Assembly: GCA_019422525.1 (NCBI GenBank)
Contig: JAHZDE010000002.1
Location: 62,001-126,000, forward strand
Reading direction: 5' to 3'
Length of the DNA stretch: 64,000 nucleotides
Origin: Clostridiales bacterium
GTDB taxonomy: Bacteria; Bacillota; Clostridia; Oscillospirales; Acutalibacteraceae
The translations under genes were made by a program, and so were the position numbers. Shown here one piece after another: positions 50,616 through 59,661 of the stretch (the stretch's first letter is position 1; every line of letters starts with the position of its first letter). Under the pieces are notes generated by a model that was not told the DNA's origin, did no database searches, and saw only the letters and a program-made list of their open reading frames with translations.

Positions 50616-52139
50616 TCATTCCATGCCGAAGTACATTTGCTCAATATATTGCTCCATAAATACAGGACTTTCTGAAAGTTCAATGAGTGAGGCTTCCCGC
50701 TGCAATCTGTCGGCGATTTCCCGATAATGGGCGGAGAGCATCATAACAGCACCAGAGCCAGCCGCATTTCCCAAAACCTGGACCTTGTTTTCCAGTGCAA
50801 GAGGAAAAAGACCGATAACAGCGGCTGCGTGGGCATTGATGTAACTGCCAAAGCCGCCGCAAATAAAAAAGGTATCCACTTGTTCGGCGGAAAGCCCACA
50901 TGCTTCTAGCATGGTAAGAATTCCGGCACAGATGGCAGCTTTGGCCAGCTGAACCTGACGAATATCCTTTTGAGTCAGGAATACCCCGCTGTCACCAATC
51001 CGTACACAGCTTTCCCCGCAGCCGTCGGGAGCTTCTTCTTCCTCACAGAGTGCGCCAGTTTCATCAATCCGACCATTCTCCACCAAACAGGCTATCAGAG
51101 AAATTAACCCACTTCCGCAAATTCCTTTTGCCGGTTGGTCACCGATGGTATGCCATAACAGTTCTCCATTCTTCCCCAGCGTCACCTTGTCAATAGCACC
51201 GGGAGCTGCGGCCATGCCCATATGGATACAAGCGCCCTCTAATGCGGGCCCCGCGGCGGTGGAGCAGGTATATAGTTTTCCCTGATGATATAGAGCCATC
51301 TCCCCGTTTGTGCCGATATCTGCCAGTAAAACGGTTTTGTGTTGTTCCAAAAGATGGGCTGCTGTCATAGCACAGACCGTATCTGCCCCAACATAAGAGG
51401 AGACACAGGGCGGCAGGAATAATTCTGCCTGTGAATATTCGGGAAACAGTTCTTTTGTAGAAAGGGACTGCCCAAATAGAGACTGAGGGGTAAAGGGAGA
51501 GACGGCGATAGAAGAGGGGTCATATCCCATTAAGAAATGCAGCATGGTGGTATTTCCGGTAATCACAATATGCTGTACTTCTTTTTCGGATACCGTATCG
51601 GGCAGAGCCTGCCGGAATAATTGCGATAACTGGGAAATTATGATTTCATGAAGCTCCTTAGGCTTTTTAACACCGATACGGGTAATAACGTCAGCGCCAT
51701 GAACCGATTGGGCATTGAGTTGTCCGATGCTTTTCACAATTTGGCCATGGTGGCAGGCATAGACCGCGATGGTAGTCGTGCCGATATCAGCAGCTATCCC
51801 CCATCCTTCCGAAGAAATATCGGTTTGCGTCCCTTTGAGCAAGACCTCTCCTTCTTGCTGTTTGTTGTCTGGCAGAATAATCGTACAATCTCCTATAGCA
51901 GACAGAGAGCATGCAAGGCGAAACCCCTGATTGATTTCTTCCGGGGTCAAAAGACGAAGCTCCTCGGGTGCCAGAGGAGACAAAGCACCGAAAGCTTTAA
52001 TTTTACATTTTCCGCATGTGTGATGTCCACCGCAGGGCATAGCAAGCCCATAAGAAGCGGTAATACTGGAAATGGGAAGCGACCCGGTAAAGGGGACGGC
52101 TTCCCTACAATTTCCAATTTGGATTTGTATGCTTGACAT
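50616..52139 (-). CDS. Reductive activator of corrinoid protein (RACo-type, DUF4445)
   Basis: RACo proteins reduce inactive Co(II) corrinoid to Co(I) using ATP and an N-terminal [2Fe-2S] cluster. Ligands are Cys36, Cys42, Cys45 ('MPCGGHHTCGKC') and Cys77. The C-terminal ASKHA-type ATPase has 'AADIGTTTIAVYA', 'VITGNTTMLHFLMG', 'LLADIGTNGEMALY' and 'GICGSGLI'. The length of 507 aa is shorter than some 600+ aa homologues. ATG at 52139 follows GGGAGG. It sits between two UroD-like methyltransferases, which supports the corrinoid role. Confidence 0.93.
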   Translation of the reverse strand: MSSIQIQIGNCREAVPFTGSLPISSITASYGLAMPCGGHHTCGKCKIKAFGALSPLAPEELRLLTPEEINQGFRLACSLSAIGDCTIILPDNKQQEGEVLLKGTQTDISSEGWGIAADIGTTTIAVYACHHGQIVKSIGQLNAQSVHGADVITRIGVKKPKELHEIIISQLSQLFRQALPDTVSEKEVQHIVITGNTTMLHFLMGYDPSSIAVSPFTPQSLFGQSLSTKELFPEYSQAELFLPPCVSSYVGADTVCAMTAAHLLEQHKTVLLADIGTNGEMALYHQGKLYTCSTAAGPALEGACIHMGMAAAPGAIDKVTLGKNGELLWHTIGDQPAKGICGSGLISLIACLVENGRIDETGALCEEEEAPDGCGESCVRIGDSGVFLTQKDIRQVQLAKAAICAGILTMLEACGLSAEQVDTFFICGGFGSYINAHAAAVIGLFPLALENKVQVLGNAAGSGAVMMLSAHYREIADRLQREASLIELSESPVFMEQYIEQMYFGME

Positions 52140-52298
52140 AACTGGTTCCTCCCTGAAACGGCGGCCCCGATTTGTCCGCCTGTTGCTCCTGACAGAATGC
52201 ACCTACAGTATAGCAAAGGAAGGGTGTCAAATACAATGAAAAATCATGCGGTATTTGGTACTTTAATGAGAAAATAAAAGGACATTTCAAAAAAGATA

Positions 52299-53384
52299 TT
52301 AGCAAACGGGCTTTTCTCCCCGCCACTGCCGGATAGTATCTACCATAGCCAGATATCCTTCCGTAGGGACATAATCCGGGATGGAGTTTCCGGAAGCAAA
52401 AGCAATTCCCCCATGCTCCTTCACCTTTTCCAGACAATCTAAAATATAGAGGCGGATTTCTTCAGGGGTACGGCTGCAAAGCACGTCGGTATCGATGCCT
52501 CCGAAGTTCCCAATACGTTCCCCATAGCGCTCGACCCATACACTGAAATGGGCAATGCCATCTTCATTGGAATGTTTCGCGTCAATATTGGCCTTTTCAA
52601 TAATCTCATCAAACACGGCAAACAGATTCCCGCAGGAATGGAGCAGGAAAGGACGCCCCGTTGCATGTACCATATCAGTAATACGGCGGTATTGCGGCAG
52701 AATATGTTCGATAATATCATCAGTGGGCAGCAGGGTCATGGTATTAAAGCCCAAATCATCCCCAAATCGCAGCACACAGTATGCATCGGAATATTCCCGT
52801 AGGAAGCGCTCCCAAATTGCAGCCTGGATATCTCCCATTTTACGGAACAGGCTGGCATATAGTTCTTTGTCGTCCGAACGGAGAAAACACAAATCCATAT
52901 ATCCTACCAAATCCTGTACACATTCAAAGAGGCCGTTTCCGACGCCGCCTACCGCTTTCATCCCTTCCGGACAGGTTTCGGCCAGCATTTTGAAAACCGG
53001 ACCGAATTTTTCAAAATACCGGATAGGTACTTCTTCCCACGGGAATTGCTCAAAAGACTCCCGGTCTTTAATACATCCCTCTTTGTGAGCGCCCAGTGCA
53101 CCGCCTCCCATATCATACAGAATGTCGGTAATACAACACTCAAACGAAGCCGTATCATACCCCATGGTACGCCAAAAGTCCCAGTACTGTCGGAACCCTT
53201 CCCGGCTTTCCTCCGGGTTTTTGGAAAACATCAAGTCATAGGGTCGGTTTCCCGTAATGTCCTCGATGACCTTTGCCCCAATGATATGTTCATATAAGGG
53301 AAGGCGCTCTGCCCACTGATTTCGGGCAGCGTTGACCAAATTGTGATAATCAGGCTGAAAGTTTTGATAGCGGGTATATTCCAT
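52299..53384 (-). CDS. UroD-superfamily methyltransferase with zinc HxC motif (361 aa)
   Basis: The barrel carries the zinc motif of MtaA/MtbA-like and MetE-like methyltransferases: 'FLLHSCGN' (His249, Cys251) and a later Cys303 in 'VLCSRTPEEI'. An N-terminal part with 'YRPYDLMFSKNP'-like segment (as 'NRPYDLMFSKN') is usual for the family. It could move a methyl group from substrate to a corrinoid protein or from corrinoid to an acceptor thiol. ATG at 53384; GGAAGGAG is 11 bases before. It is the first gene of the RACo operon and diverges from the AraC regulator. A minus-strand TATAAT lies at 53445-53450. Confidence 0.87.
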   Translation of the reverse strand: MEYTRYQNFQPDYHNLVNAARNQWAERLPLYEHIIGAKVIEDITGNRPYDLMFSKNPEESREGFRQYWDFWRTMGYDTASFECCITDILYDMGGGALGAHKEGCIKDRESFEQFPWEEVPIRYFEKFGPVFKMLAETCPEGMKAVGGVGNGLFECVQDLVGYMDLCFLRSDDKELYASLFRKMGDIQAAIWERFLREYSDAYCVLRFGDDLGFNTMTLLPTDDIIEHILPQYRRITDMVHATGRPFLLHSCGNLFAVFDEIIEKANIDAKHSNEDGIAHFSVWVERYGERIGNFGGIDTDVLCSRTPEEIRLYILDCLEKVKEHGGIAFASGNSIPDYVPTEGYLAMVDTIRQWRGEKPVC

Positions 53385-53527
53385 GAAATAGACAACTCCT
53401 TCCAAAACGCTTGCAAATCTCGTTTCAGGTGATATGATAGCTTTATTATAATCCTTCTCCCGGGAAATACTATGAAGTTTCCTGCTGAAAATCAGGATAA
53501 ATCTATTTTTGAAAGGAAGGGGATACC

Positions 53528-54457
53528 ATGTCCGGTATGGTGGTTATGGAGAATGCTTCCGATACCTTTCAGCTCCCCAATTATCCTATAGAATGTTATC
53601 GTTCCGGCCATTGGAAGTATCAGGAGCCCTCTCCCCTGCACTGGCATTTCTGCTGTGAAATGATTGTGATGCACCGGGGTGAAGAGCGGGCCCAAATAGG
53701 AGAAAACTCTGTCCTTTTAAAACCCGGAGATGTCATTTATATTCATCCCCGACAGGTACATGAGTTTGTCAGCACCAGCCCATCCGGAACTGAGCTCACA
53801 TTGTTGAAATTCGATACGGGATTGCTATTTTCTGCCGAAAGCTATGAAGCAGAACAGCGGTATTTATGCCCGTTTTTGGCGGAAAGCGGATACCGCTGCC
53901 TGACATTTCGGGGGATTGCAGAAGAAATTGCGCCAGAGCTGGCGTGCATTGTCGAGGAAATGGAAAAGCGTACCTTTGGTTTTGAACTGCGGATGCGAAA
54001 CCATATTGGGCTTCTCATGTCTCAACTGGCAGACCGAATTTCTTCCTATCCGGTGCAGGCGTTTTCCTTGTCTACCCGGGAACAGGAACAGTTTAATCAT
54101 CTGCTGCAATATCTTTCCGACCATTTTTATGAAGAGGGCTTGCTGAAGAAAGTACTGGACATCTGTAATTTGAGTTACAGCAGTTTTGCGGCTAAGTTTA
54201 AAAGTATGTTTGGGAAGAGCTTTACGGAATATCTCAGTCATATCCGCATGGCTCATGCCCGGCAGCGGCTGCTTAATTCGGACGACTCGGTTTCTCAGAT
54301 TGCCGAGGCCTGCGGTTATGGGGATGCAGGGTATTTTACCCGAATGTTCCGAAAAGCCACCGGTACTGCACCGCTGGCCTATCGAAAACAGGCGAAGGCT
54401 GAGCAGACACGCACCGGAAAAAGTGGGACTGGCACAGAAAATTCTCTCCGTCAATAG
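53528..54457 (+). CDS. AraC-family regulator with N-terminal cupin
   Basis: The 309-residue protein starts with a cupin-like sensor domain ('SPLHWHFCCEMIVMHRGEE', 'LLKPGDVIYIHPRQVHEF') and ends with two AraC helix-turn-helices: 'LDICNLSYSSFAAKFKSMFGKSFTEYLSHIRMAHARQRLL' and 'SQIAEACGYGDAGYFTRMFRKATG' (each quoted in part). It diverges from the UroD-RACo-UroD operon, so it is the natural candidate for its control by a small ligand. GGAAGGGG precedes the ATG. Confidence 0.93.
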   Translation: MSGMVVMENASDTFQLPNYPIECYRSGHWKYQEPSPLHWHFCCEMIVMHRGEERAQIGENSVLLKPGDVIYIHPRQVHEFVSTSPSGTELTLLKFDTGLLFSAESYEAEQRYLCPFLAESGYRCLTFRGIAEEIAPELACIVEEMEKRTFGFELRMRNHIGLLMSQLADRISSYPVQAFSLSTREQEQFNHLLQYLSDHFYEEGLLKKVLDICNLSYSSFAAKFKSMFGKSFTEYLSHIRMAHARQRLLNSDDSVSQIAEACGYGDAGYFTRMFRKATGTAPLAYRKQAKAEQTRTGKSGTGTENSLRQ

Positions 54458-54461
54458 TATG

Positions 54462-54497
54462 AGTGCAGGAAGGCTGTTTTTCGGGTCTTCCTGCACT
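54462..54497. repeat. Perfect 11-bp inverted repeat between araC-like gene and feoA
   Basis: AGTGCAGGAAG (54462-54472) and CTTCCTGCACT (54487-54497), loop 14 bases, no T-run after. It could be an operator or an RNA hairpin covering the feoA leader. Confidence 0.5.
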
Positions 54498-54522
54498 ACT
54501 ATGGAGAGAGGAAGCGGTGAAA

Positions 54523-54780
54523 ATGAACGAACCGTTTTTGCTCAGCAGCCTGCGGGACGGGGAGTGCGCCAGAGTTTGGGGGCTGAATGCAGAAGGCTCT
54601 ATGCGGCGCAGGCTGCTGGACATTGGCCTGACCCGGGGAACTCAGGTAAAGTGCCTTTTGCACAGCCCCTTCGGAGACCCGGCAGCCTATGAAATCCGGG
54701 GCGCAGTGTTTGCTTTGCGCCAGTCGGATTCCTGTCAAGTGCTGTTGGACAGACTGCCGGGAGGCGCTGTATGGGGATAA
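54523..54780 (+). CDS. feoA: Ferrous iron transport protein FeoA
   Basis: FeoA is the small SH3-like cytoplasmic partner of FeoB. The 85-residue protein has 'LLDIGLTRGTQVKCLLHSPFGDPAAYEIRGAVFALR', the family's signature (split here). ATG at 54523 fits GAGGA nine bases earlier; an in-frame GTG six bases upstream is too close. The end overlaps feoB by ten bases. Confidence 0.93.
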   Translation: MNEPFLLSSLRDGECARVWGLNAEGSMRRRLLDIGLTRGTQVKCLLHSPFGDPAAYEIRGAVFALRQSDSCQVLLDRLPGGAVWG

Positions 54781-56834
54781 ATGAAAAGGAATGGGTCATT
54801 GCATTGGCGGGAAACCCCAATGTGGGAAAGAGTACGGTTTTTAACCGATTAACGGGGATGCATCAGCATACGGGAAACTGGCCGGGGAAAACAGTTTCCA
54901 ATGCTCGGGGAAAGTGTGTTTTTCAGGGAGAAAGCTACATTTTGATGGATTTGCCCGGAACCTATTCTCTATTGGCCCATTCGGCGGAAGAAGAAGCCGC
55001 CCGGGATTTTTTATGTTTTGGCCAGCCGGATGCCTGCGTAGTGGTATGTGATGCCACCTGCCTGGAAAGAAATCTGAATCTGGTACTACAGGTGCGGGAA
55101 TTGATTCCCCGAACCGTAGTGTGTTTGAACCTGATGGATGAGGCCAAACGAAAAGGAATTACGATTCACGTGAAAAAGCTGGAAAAATCGCTGGGACTGC
55201 CAGTTGTTCCCGTTTCAGCCCGTAGTGGAAAAGGATTGGAGCGACTGCTGGAAACGATAGCCGAAAGATGTCGGAAACCGGCAGGAGAACCGATGGCTGC
55301 TCCCTATCGGGAAGAAATGAAAAGAGCAGCGGCTGTGATAGAACCCGTGCTTCGGGATAAGGGCGTACCAGTGCCTAAGTGGGCGGCAATGCGCCTGCTG
55401 GAAGGAGACGTTGCTTTACATGAGGCAATGGATAAAATTTGGCATGTAAATGGAATTCCCTTGGAGCGGGCATTGTATTTTGCCGAACAGGAATTAAAAA
55501 AGGCAGAGATATCACAGGAAACCTTGGTGGATGAAACGGTTTCTGCCCTGACAGTAGAAGCGGAAAAAATCGCGGCATCAGCAAAAGAAGGCGGAAGAAA
55601 TTCCCGCTGGGACAGAAGGCTGGATAAAATTTTGACAGGAAAATGGACGGGGATTCCTGTTATGCTGCTGCTGTTGGCGGGAGTCTTTTGGATTACCATT
55701 GTGGGAGCTAATATTCCTTCCCAATGGTTGGGGGACGGGTTGTTTTTTCTGGGAGAAAAAATGGGAGAAGGCCTTTTATGGCTGGGCGCACCTGTATGGC
55801 TGGAAGAGCTGCTAATTATGGGAGTGTGGCGGGTTTTGGCGTGGGTTGTATCCGTCATGTTGCCGCCTATGGCAATTTTCTTTCCCCTGTTTACACTGCT
55901 GGAAGATTTGGGATACCTACCGAGAGTGGCTTTTACCTTGGATCACTGCTTTCAAAAAGCCCGCGCTTGCGGCAAACAGGCACTCACCATGTGTATGGGG
56001 TTTGGATGTAACGCTGCGGGAGTAACCGGATGCAGAATTATTGATTCTCCCCGGGAAAGACTGATTGCCGTGATGACAAACAGCTTTGTCCCGTGCAATG
56101 GCCGATTCCCCGCCATGATTGCGCTGATTACGGTGTTTTTTGCGGGAAGTGCCGGTGCTTTTAGTTCCGCTCTCTCAGCAATTATGGTAACGGCAGTAGT
56201 GCTGCTGGGAATTGTCATGACGTTTCTGGTTTCGCGGCTGCTGTCGGCCACTTTACTGAGAGGGACCCCCTCTTCCTTTACGCTGGAGCTTCCCCCCTAT
56301 CGCCGCCCCCAAGTCGGCCAGGTGCTGGTGCGCTCGGTATTGGATCGCACGCTTTTTGTCTTGGGACGGGCGGTTACTGTGGCGGCTCCGGCGGGATTGG
56401 TAATTTGGCTGATGGCTAACTTGAAAGTCGGTGGAGAAACCCTTTTAATGCTGTGCGCCGGATTTTTGGAGCCTTTAGGACAGTTTTTGGGAATGGACGG
56501 GGTAATTTTGCTGGCCTTTATTCTCGGATTTCCCGCAAACGAAATTGTCGTACCCATTATTGCCATGGCCTATCTGGCACAGGGGTATATTTTAGAGCTG
56601 GATGTTCCGGCTTTAGGGCAACTGCTACAGGCTAACGGCTGGACTTGGCTGACGGCTTTATGTACGATTTTGTTTTCTCTAATGCACTGGCCTTGTTCTA
56701 CCACCTGTTTGACCATTCGAAAAGAAACGGGCAGTTGGAAATGGACGGCAGCAGCATTTTTTCTGCCAACTTTGTGTGGAATGGCCATATGTGCAGCGGT
56801 GGCGGCCATTGCCCGTGGCTTGGGATGGGCGTAG
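54771..56834 (+). CDS. feoB: Ferrous iron transport protein FeoB
   Basis: FeoB is the GTPase-linked membrane transporter for Fe2+. The G-domain shows G1 'GNPNVGKST' (14-22), the 'NWPGKTV' switch, 'DLPGTYSL' (G3) and 'NLMDEA' (G4). The membrane part from about residue 285 has two Gate domains with the conserved Cys in 'MGFGCNAAGVTGCRI', then several helices. At 687 residues it is near the usual 650-750. GGGAGG in feoA serves its ATG. Such anaerobes use it for iron in the gut. It ends before the darA leader. Confidence 0.97.
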   Translation: MGINEKEWVIALAGNPNVGKSTVFNRLTGMHQHTGNWPGKTVSNARGKCVFQGESYILMDLPGTYSLLAHSAEEEAARDFLCFGQPDACVVVCDATCLERNLNLVLQVRELIPRTVVCLNLMDEAKRKGITIHVKKLEKSLGLPVVPVSARSGKGLERLLETIAERCRKPAGEPMAAPYREEMKRAAAVIEPVLRDKGVPVPKWAAMRLLEGDVALHEAMDKIWHVNGIPLERALYFAEQELKKAEISQETLVDETVSALTVEAEKIAASAKEGGRNSRWDRRLDKILTGKWTGIPVMLLLLAGVFWITIVGANIPSQWLGDGLFFLGEKMGEGLLWLGAPVWLEELLIMGVWRVLAWVVSVMLPPMAIFFPLFTLLEDLGYLPRVAFTLDHCFQKARACGKQALTMCMGFGCNAAGVTGCRIIDSPRERLIAVMTNSFVPCNGRFPAMIALITVFFAGSAGAFSSALSAIMVTAVVLLGIVMTFLVSRLLSATLLRGTPSSFTLELPPYRRPQVGQVLVRSVLDRTLFVLGRAVTVAAPAGLVIWLMANLKVGGETLLMLCAGFLEPLGQFLGMDGVILLAFILGFPANEIVVPIIAMAYLAQGYILELDVPALGQLLQANGWTWLTALCTILFSLMHWPCSTTCLTIRKETGSWKWTAAAFFLPTLCGMAICAAVAAIARGLGWA

Positions 56835-56984
56835 TTTCCTTGAGAAACAAAAAAAGGATAACAAAACTGTGCAATTTCCTATAGCTTTTTTTCGTCGGAA
56901 GTGATAAAATAACTCTGTAAAAAGTTCTATAGGCTGCCGGTATGCAGTGCAATTTTCGGCAGCGGATTTTGGAGGGAGCTTAGT

Positions 56985-57308
56985 ATGAAACTGATTTTTG
57001 CAATCGTCAGTAACGATGACAGCAGTGCGGTATCCTCTGCCCTGACGAAAAACGGCTATTCCGTCACCAAGCTGGCCACCACCGGCGGCTTTTTGATGGC
57101 TGGCAATACGACTTTTATTTCTGGTGTGGAAGATGACCAGGTGGATAAGGTTATCGAAATTATCAGCAAACAGAGCAGCCGGCGCACTCAAATTGTCCCC
57201 AGCACCTCTACTATGGATGTGGGCATGTATTCTTCCTTCCCGGTAGAAGTTACCGTGGGCGGTTCCACCATTTTCGTGCTGAATGTGGACCGCTTTGAGA
57301 AGGTATAA
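56985..57308 (+). CDS. darA: Cyclic-di-AMP receptor (DarA / PII-like YaaQ)
   Basis: The 107-residue protein is a PII-like trimer subunit that binds c-di-AMP. Family phrases: 'KLIFAIVSNDDSSAV', 'TKLATTGGFLMAGNTT' with the 'TTGGF' loop for the ligand, and 'VTVGGSTIFVLNVDRFEK'. TGGAGGGAG precedes the ATG. It starts the conserved darA-holB-ricT block. The target in this genome is unknown; a potassium system (TrkAH), the classic c-di-AMP target class, is also here. Confidence 0.95.
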   Translation: MKLIFAIVSNDDSSAVSSALTKNGYSVTKLATTGGFLMAGNTTFISGVEDDQVDKVIEIISKQSSRRTQIVPSTSTMDVGMYSSFPVEVTVGGSTIFVLNVDRFEKV

Positions 57309-58301
57309 ATGCGTTTCCCGGATTTTGTTGGAAATCAGGAGATCAAAACACTCCTGTCTACGATGTTTACCGAAGGCCGCCTTCCCCATGCTATGATTTT
57401 GCAGGGAGAGGACGGCCTTGGTAAGCATATGCTGGCAGAGATACTGGCTGCGGCTGCCGTATGCTCTGATACAGAAAACGCTCCCTGCGGAAAATGCCCC
57501 GCTTGTATCCGGGCAGCTGCCGGTTCTCACCCGGATATTCATCGGGCACAGGGAAGCGGCGCGTCCCGTTCCTTCCATGTGGAGGAAATTCGTTTTATTC
57601 GCTCAGACGTTTATAAAAAGCCCCACGAGGCCCGGTATCGGGTCTATCTTCTTTTTGGGGCTGATACCATGTCCATACAGGCACAGAATGCCCTGCTCAA
57701 AGTACTGGAAGAGCCTCCGGCCTATGCCCTGTTTATTTTGACATGCCCTTCTGCCTCTTCCCTGCTGCCAACGGTTTGCTCCCGGGCACAAATATTTACT
57801 TTGACGGCACCTTCGGAAGAAGAAGCTGTGGAGGCGGTTTTGAAAAAATATCCACAGGTATCCAAGACTGAAATGGAAGAAGTGGCTCGCCGGTATAGCT
57901 GCAATATTGGCAAGATGATAGCTTCTTTTGAAGAAGAGAACCAAGGCGCGGCGGCATCTATGGCGGCAGCTATTGCTATGGCGGCCTGTTCCCCACAGGG
58001 ACTGCCGCTGCTGGAACTGACGGCGCCAATGCTTCGGGACCGGGAACTGATTCGGGCAGTGATGGATCAGTTGGTACTGATTTTCCGAGATGCCTGTGCT
58101 ATCAGGGCAGGCAGTGATACCCGCCTTTCGGAGGACGGAGAAAAAGCAGCCCGATACTTGGCTGATAGCCTGACGAAAAATAGGCTTGTGCGCCTGCCGG
58201 AATTGGCCAGGGAAACCCGGCTGCGGGTAGACCGAAACGCCAATACCCCCTTGCTGGTAACGGAGTTTTGTGCAAAGCTGCGTTCTTTGGCGGGAAAATA
58301 A
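57309..58301 (+). CDS. holB: DNA polymerase III delta' subunit
   Basis: HolB is part of the clamp loader. The 330 residues show an AAA+-like start 'FVGNQEIKTLLSTM' and a weakened Walker A 'GEDGLGKHML', a zinc module 'CSDTENAPCGKCPACIRA', and 'LLKVLEEPPAYALFILTC' (sensor region). The weakened P-loop is normal for delta'. It begins directly after the darA stop, with no gap. The start is ATG 57309 with AGAAGG in the end of darA. Confidence 0.95.
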   Translation: MRFPDFVGNQEIKTLLSTMFTEGRLPHAMILQGEDGLGKHMLAEILAAAAVCSDTENAPCGKCPACIRAAAGSHPDIHRAQGSGASRSFHVEEIRFIRSDVYKKPHEARYRVYLLFGADTMSIQAQNALLKVLEEPPAYALFILTCPSASSLLPTVCSRAQIFTLTAPSEEEAVEAVLKKYPQVSKTEMEEVARRYSCNIGKMIASFEEENQGAAASMAAAIAMAACSPQGLPLLELTAPMLRDRELIRAVMDQLVLIFRDACAIRAGSDTRLSEDGEKAARYLADSLTKNRLVRLPELARETRLRVDRNANTPLLVTEFCAKLRSLAGK

Positions 58302-58354
58302 GTGGAAAGAAACCGGCAAATACTATGCCGAAAAAATAGATTGGGAGGTCCTGA

Positions 58355-59224
58355 ATGGCCATCGTAATTGGAGTGCGTTTTAAAAACGTTGGAAAAATGT
58401 ATTATTTTGACCCGGGAGATACCGAGCCCCAAAAAGGGGAACGGGTGATTGTGGAAACAGCCCGGGGAGTCGAATGTGGAGAAGTGACAATGGAAAACCG
58501 GGAGGTTGCTGATGAAAACATTGTGCAGCCTTTAAAGCGGCTGATTCGCATTGCCACTAAGGAAGATTTGGGCCGGGTAGAGGACAACCGGAAAAGAGAA
58601 AAGACGGCTTTTGACATTTGCTGCAAAAAGATTGCTGCCCACAAGTTGGAAATGAAGCTGGTGGATGTAGAGTATACCTTTGATAACAGCAAAATCCTCT
58701 TTTATTTTACTGCCGACGGCCGGGTGGACTTCCGGGAGCTGGTAAAGGATTTGGCCAGCGTATTCCGTACCCGCATTGAGCTTCGGCAAATTGGCGTCCG
58801 GGATGAAGCCAAAATGCTGGGAGGAATCGGAATTTGTGGAAGGCCCTTCTGTTGCTCCACTTTTTTGGGCGGATTCCAGCCGGTTTCCATTAAAATGGCA
58901 AAGGAGCAGGGACTGTCTTTGAATCCGGTGAAAATTTCCGGAGCCTGTGGACGGCTTATGTGTTGCCTCAAGTACGAACAGGAAGCCTATCAGGATTTGC
59001 TGCGCTCGACCCCGAAAGTCAATGCAGTTGTTATGACTCCGGACGGAAAAGGAACGGTCATTGACCAGAACATCTTGACAGGTATGCTGACCATTCAATT
59101 GGATAAAGCACCGGAAGCCGCTCCCAAAACCTTCCATATGAAAGAGGTCAAAGTGCTGCGGGACGGTCGAATCCAGGTAAATAAGAAAGAATTGGAACAG
59201 CTTAAATCTTTGGAAAAGGATTAA
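58355..59224 (+). CDS. ricT: PSP1 domain protein RicT (YaaT)
   Basis: RicT works with RicA and RicF to direct mRNA maturation by RNase Y and affects biofilm, competence and sporulation in B. subtilis. The 289-residue protein has the N-terminal PSP1 fold 'VIGVRFKNVGKMYYFDPG' and the Cys signatures 'CGRPFCCSTF' and 'CGRLMCCLKYE', ligands of the reported Fe-S clusters. GGGAGG precedes the ATG. It follows holB by about 53 bases, the conserved order in Firmicutes. Confidence 0.95.
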   Translation: MAIVIGVRFKNVGKMYYFDPGDTEPQKGERVIVETARGVECGEVTMENREVADENIVQPLKRLIRIATKEDLGRVEDNRKREKTAFDICCKKIAAHKLEMKLVDVEYTFDNSKILFYFTADGRVDFRELVKDLASVFRTRIELRQIGVRDEAKMLGGIGICGRPFCCSTFLGGFQPVSIKMAKEQGLSLNPVKISGACGRLMCCLKYEQEAYQDLLRSTPKVNAVVMTPDGKGTVIDQNILTGMLTIQLDKAPEAAPKTFHMKEVKVLRDGRIQVNKKELEQLKSLEKD

Positions 59225-59329
59225 AATCGCCAGGAAATTGTGTAAAAACAAGAAAAGCTGGATTTGTTGCAAGGCTTTTCCAATTTCGTAAAATTTCTGT
59301 ATGGGTACAAGGAGAATTTGCAAAAGTTA

Positions 59330-59357
59330 TTGCAATTTTTCCAAACTTCATTATAAT
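59330..59357 (+). promoter_or_regulatory. Ferredoxin promoter
   Basis: TTGCAA, 16-base spacer and TATAAT, about 30 bases before the ATG; a separate promoter inside the ricT-trmN6 gap. Confidence 0.7.
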
Positions 59358-59388
59358 AAAGGTATAACAAAATTAGGAGGTGCCCACC

Positions 59389-59559
59389 ATGGCATATGTT
59401 ATTAACGATTCCTGCATTTCCTGCGGCGCTTGCGCTGCTGGCTGCCCCGTAGAGGCTATTTCTGAGGGCGACGGCAAGTACGAGATCAATGCTGACGTTT
59501 GCATCGATTGCGGTGCTTGCGCTGATGCATGTCCCGTTGGTGCTCCCGAGCAGGGCTGA
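59389..59559 (+). CDS. 2[4Fe-4S] ferredoxin, clostridial type
   Basis: A 56-residue electron carrier with two CX2CX2CX3CP motifs: 'CISCGACAAGCP' and 'CIDCGACADACP'. Such ferredoxins carry low-potential electrons for hydrogenase, pyruvate oxidation and Rnf. AGGAGGT precedes the ATG. It has its own promoter and terminator, and GCT/GGC/TGC-rich codons like pckG, consistent with high expression. It interrupts the ricT-trmN6 order. Confidence 0.97.
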   Translation: MAYVINDSCISCGACAAGCPVEAISEGDGKYEINADVCIDCGACADACPVGAPEQG

Positions 59560-59578
59560 TTACCGGACAAGTCCAAGT

Positions 59579-59615
59579 CAAAAAGCAGGGCATGATGATA
59601 TGCTCTGCTTTTTTT
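59579..59615 (+). terminator. Ferredoxin terminator
   Basis: AGCAGGGCA and TGCTCTGCT (one G-T pair) with a T7 run, about 20 bases after the stop. Confidence 0.85.
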
Positions 59616-59661
59616 CGTTGTAGAAACGAATTGATTTTAGGAAAAGAAAGAAGGAAACTTC

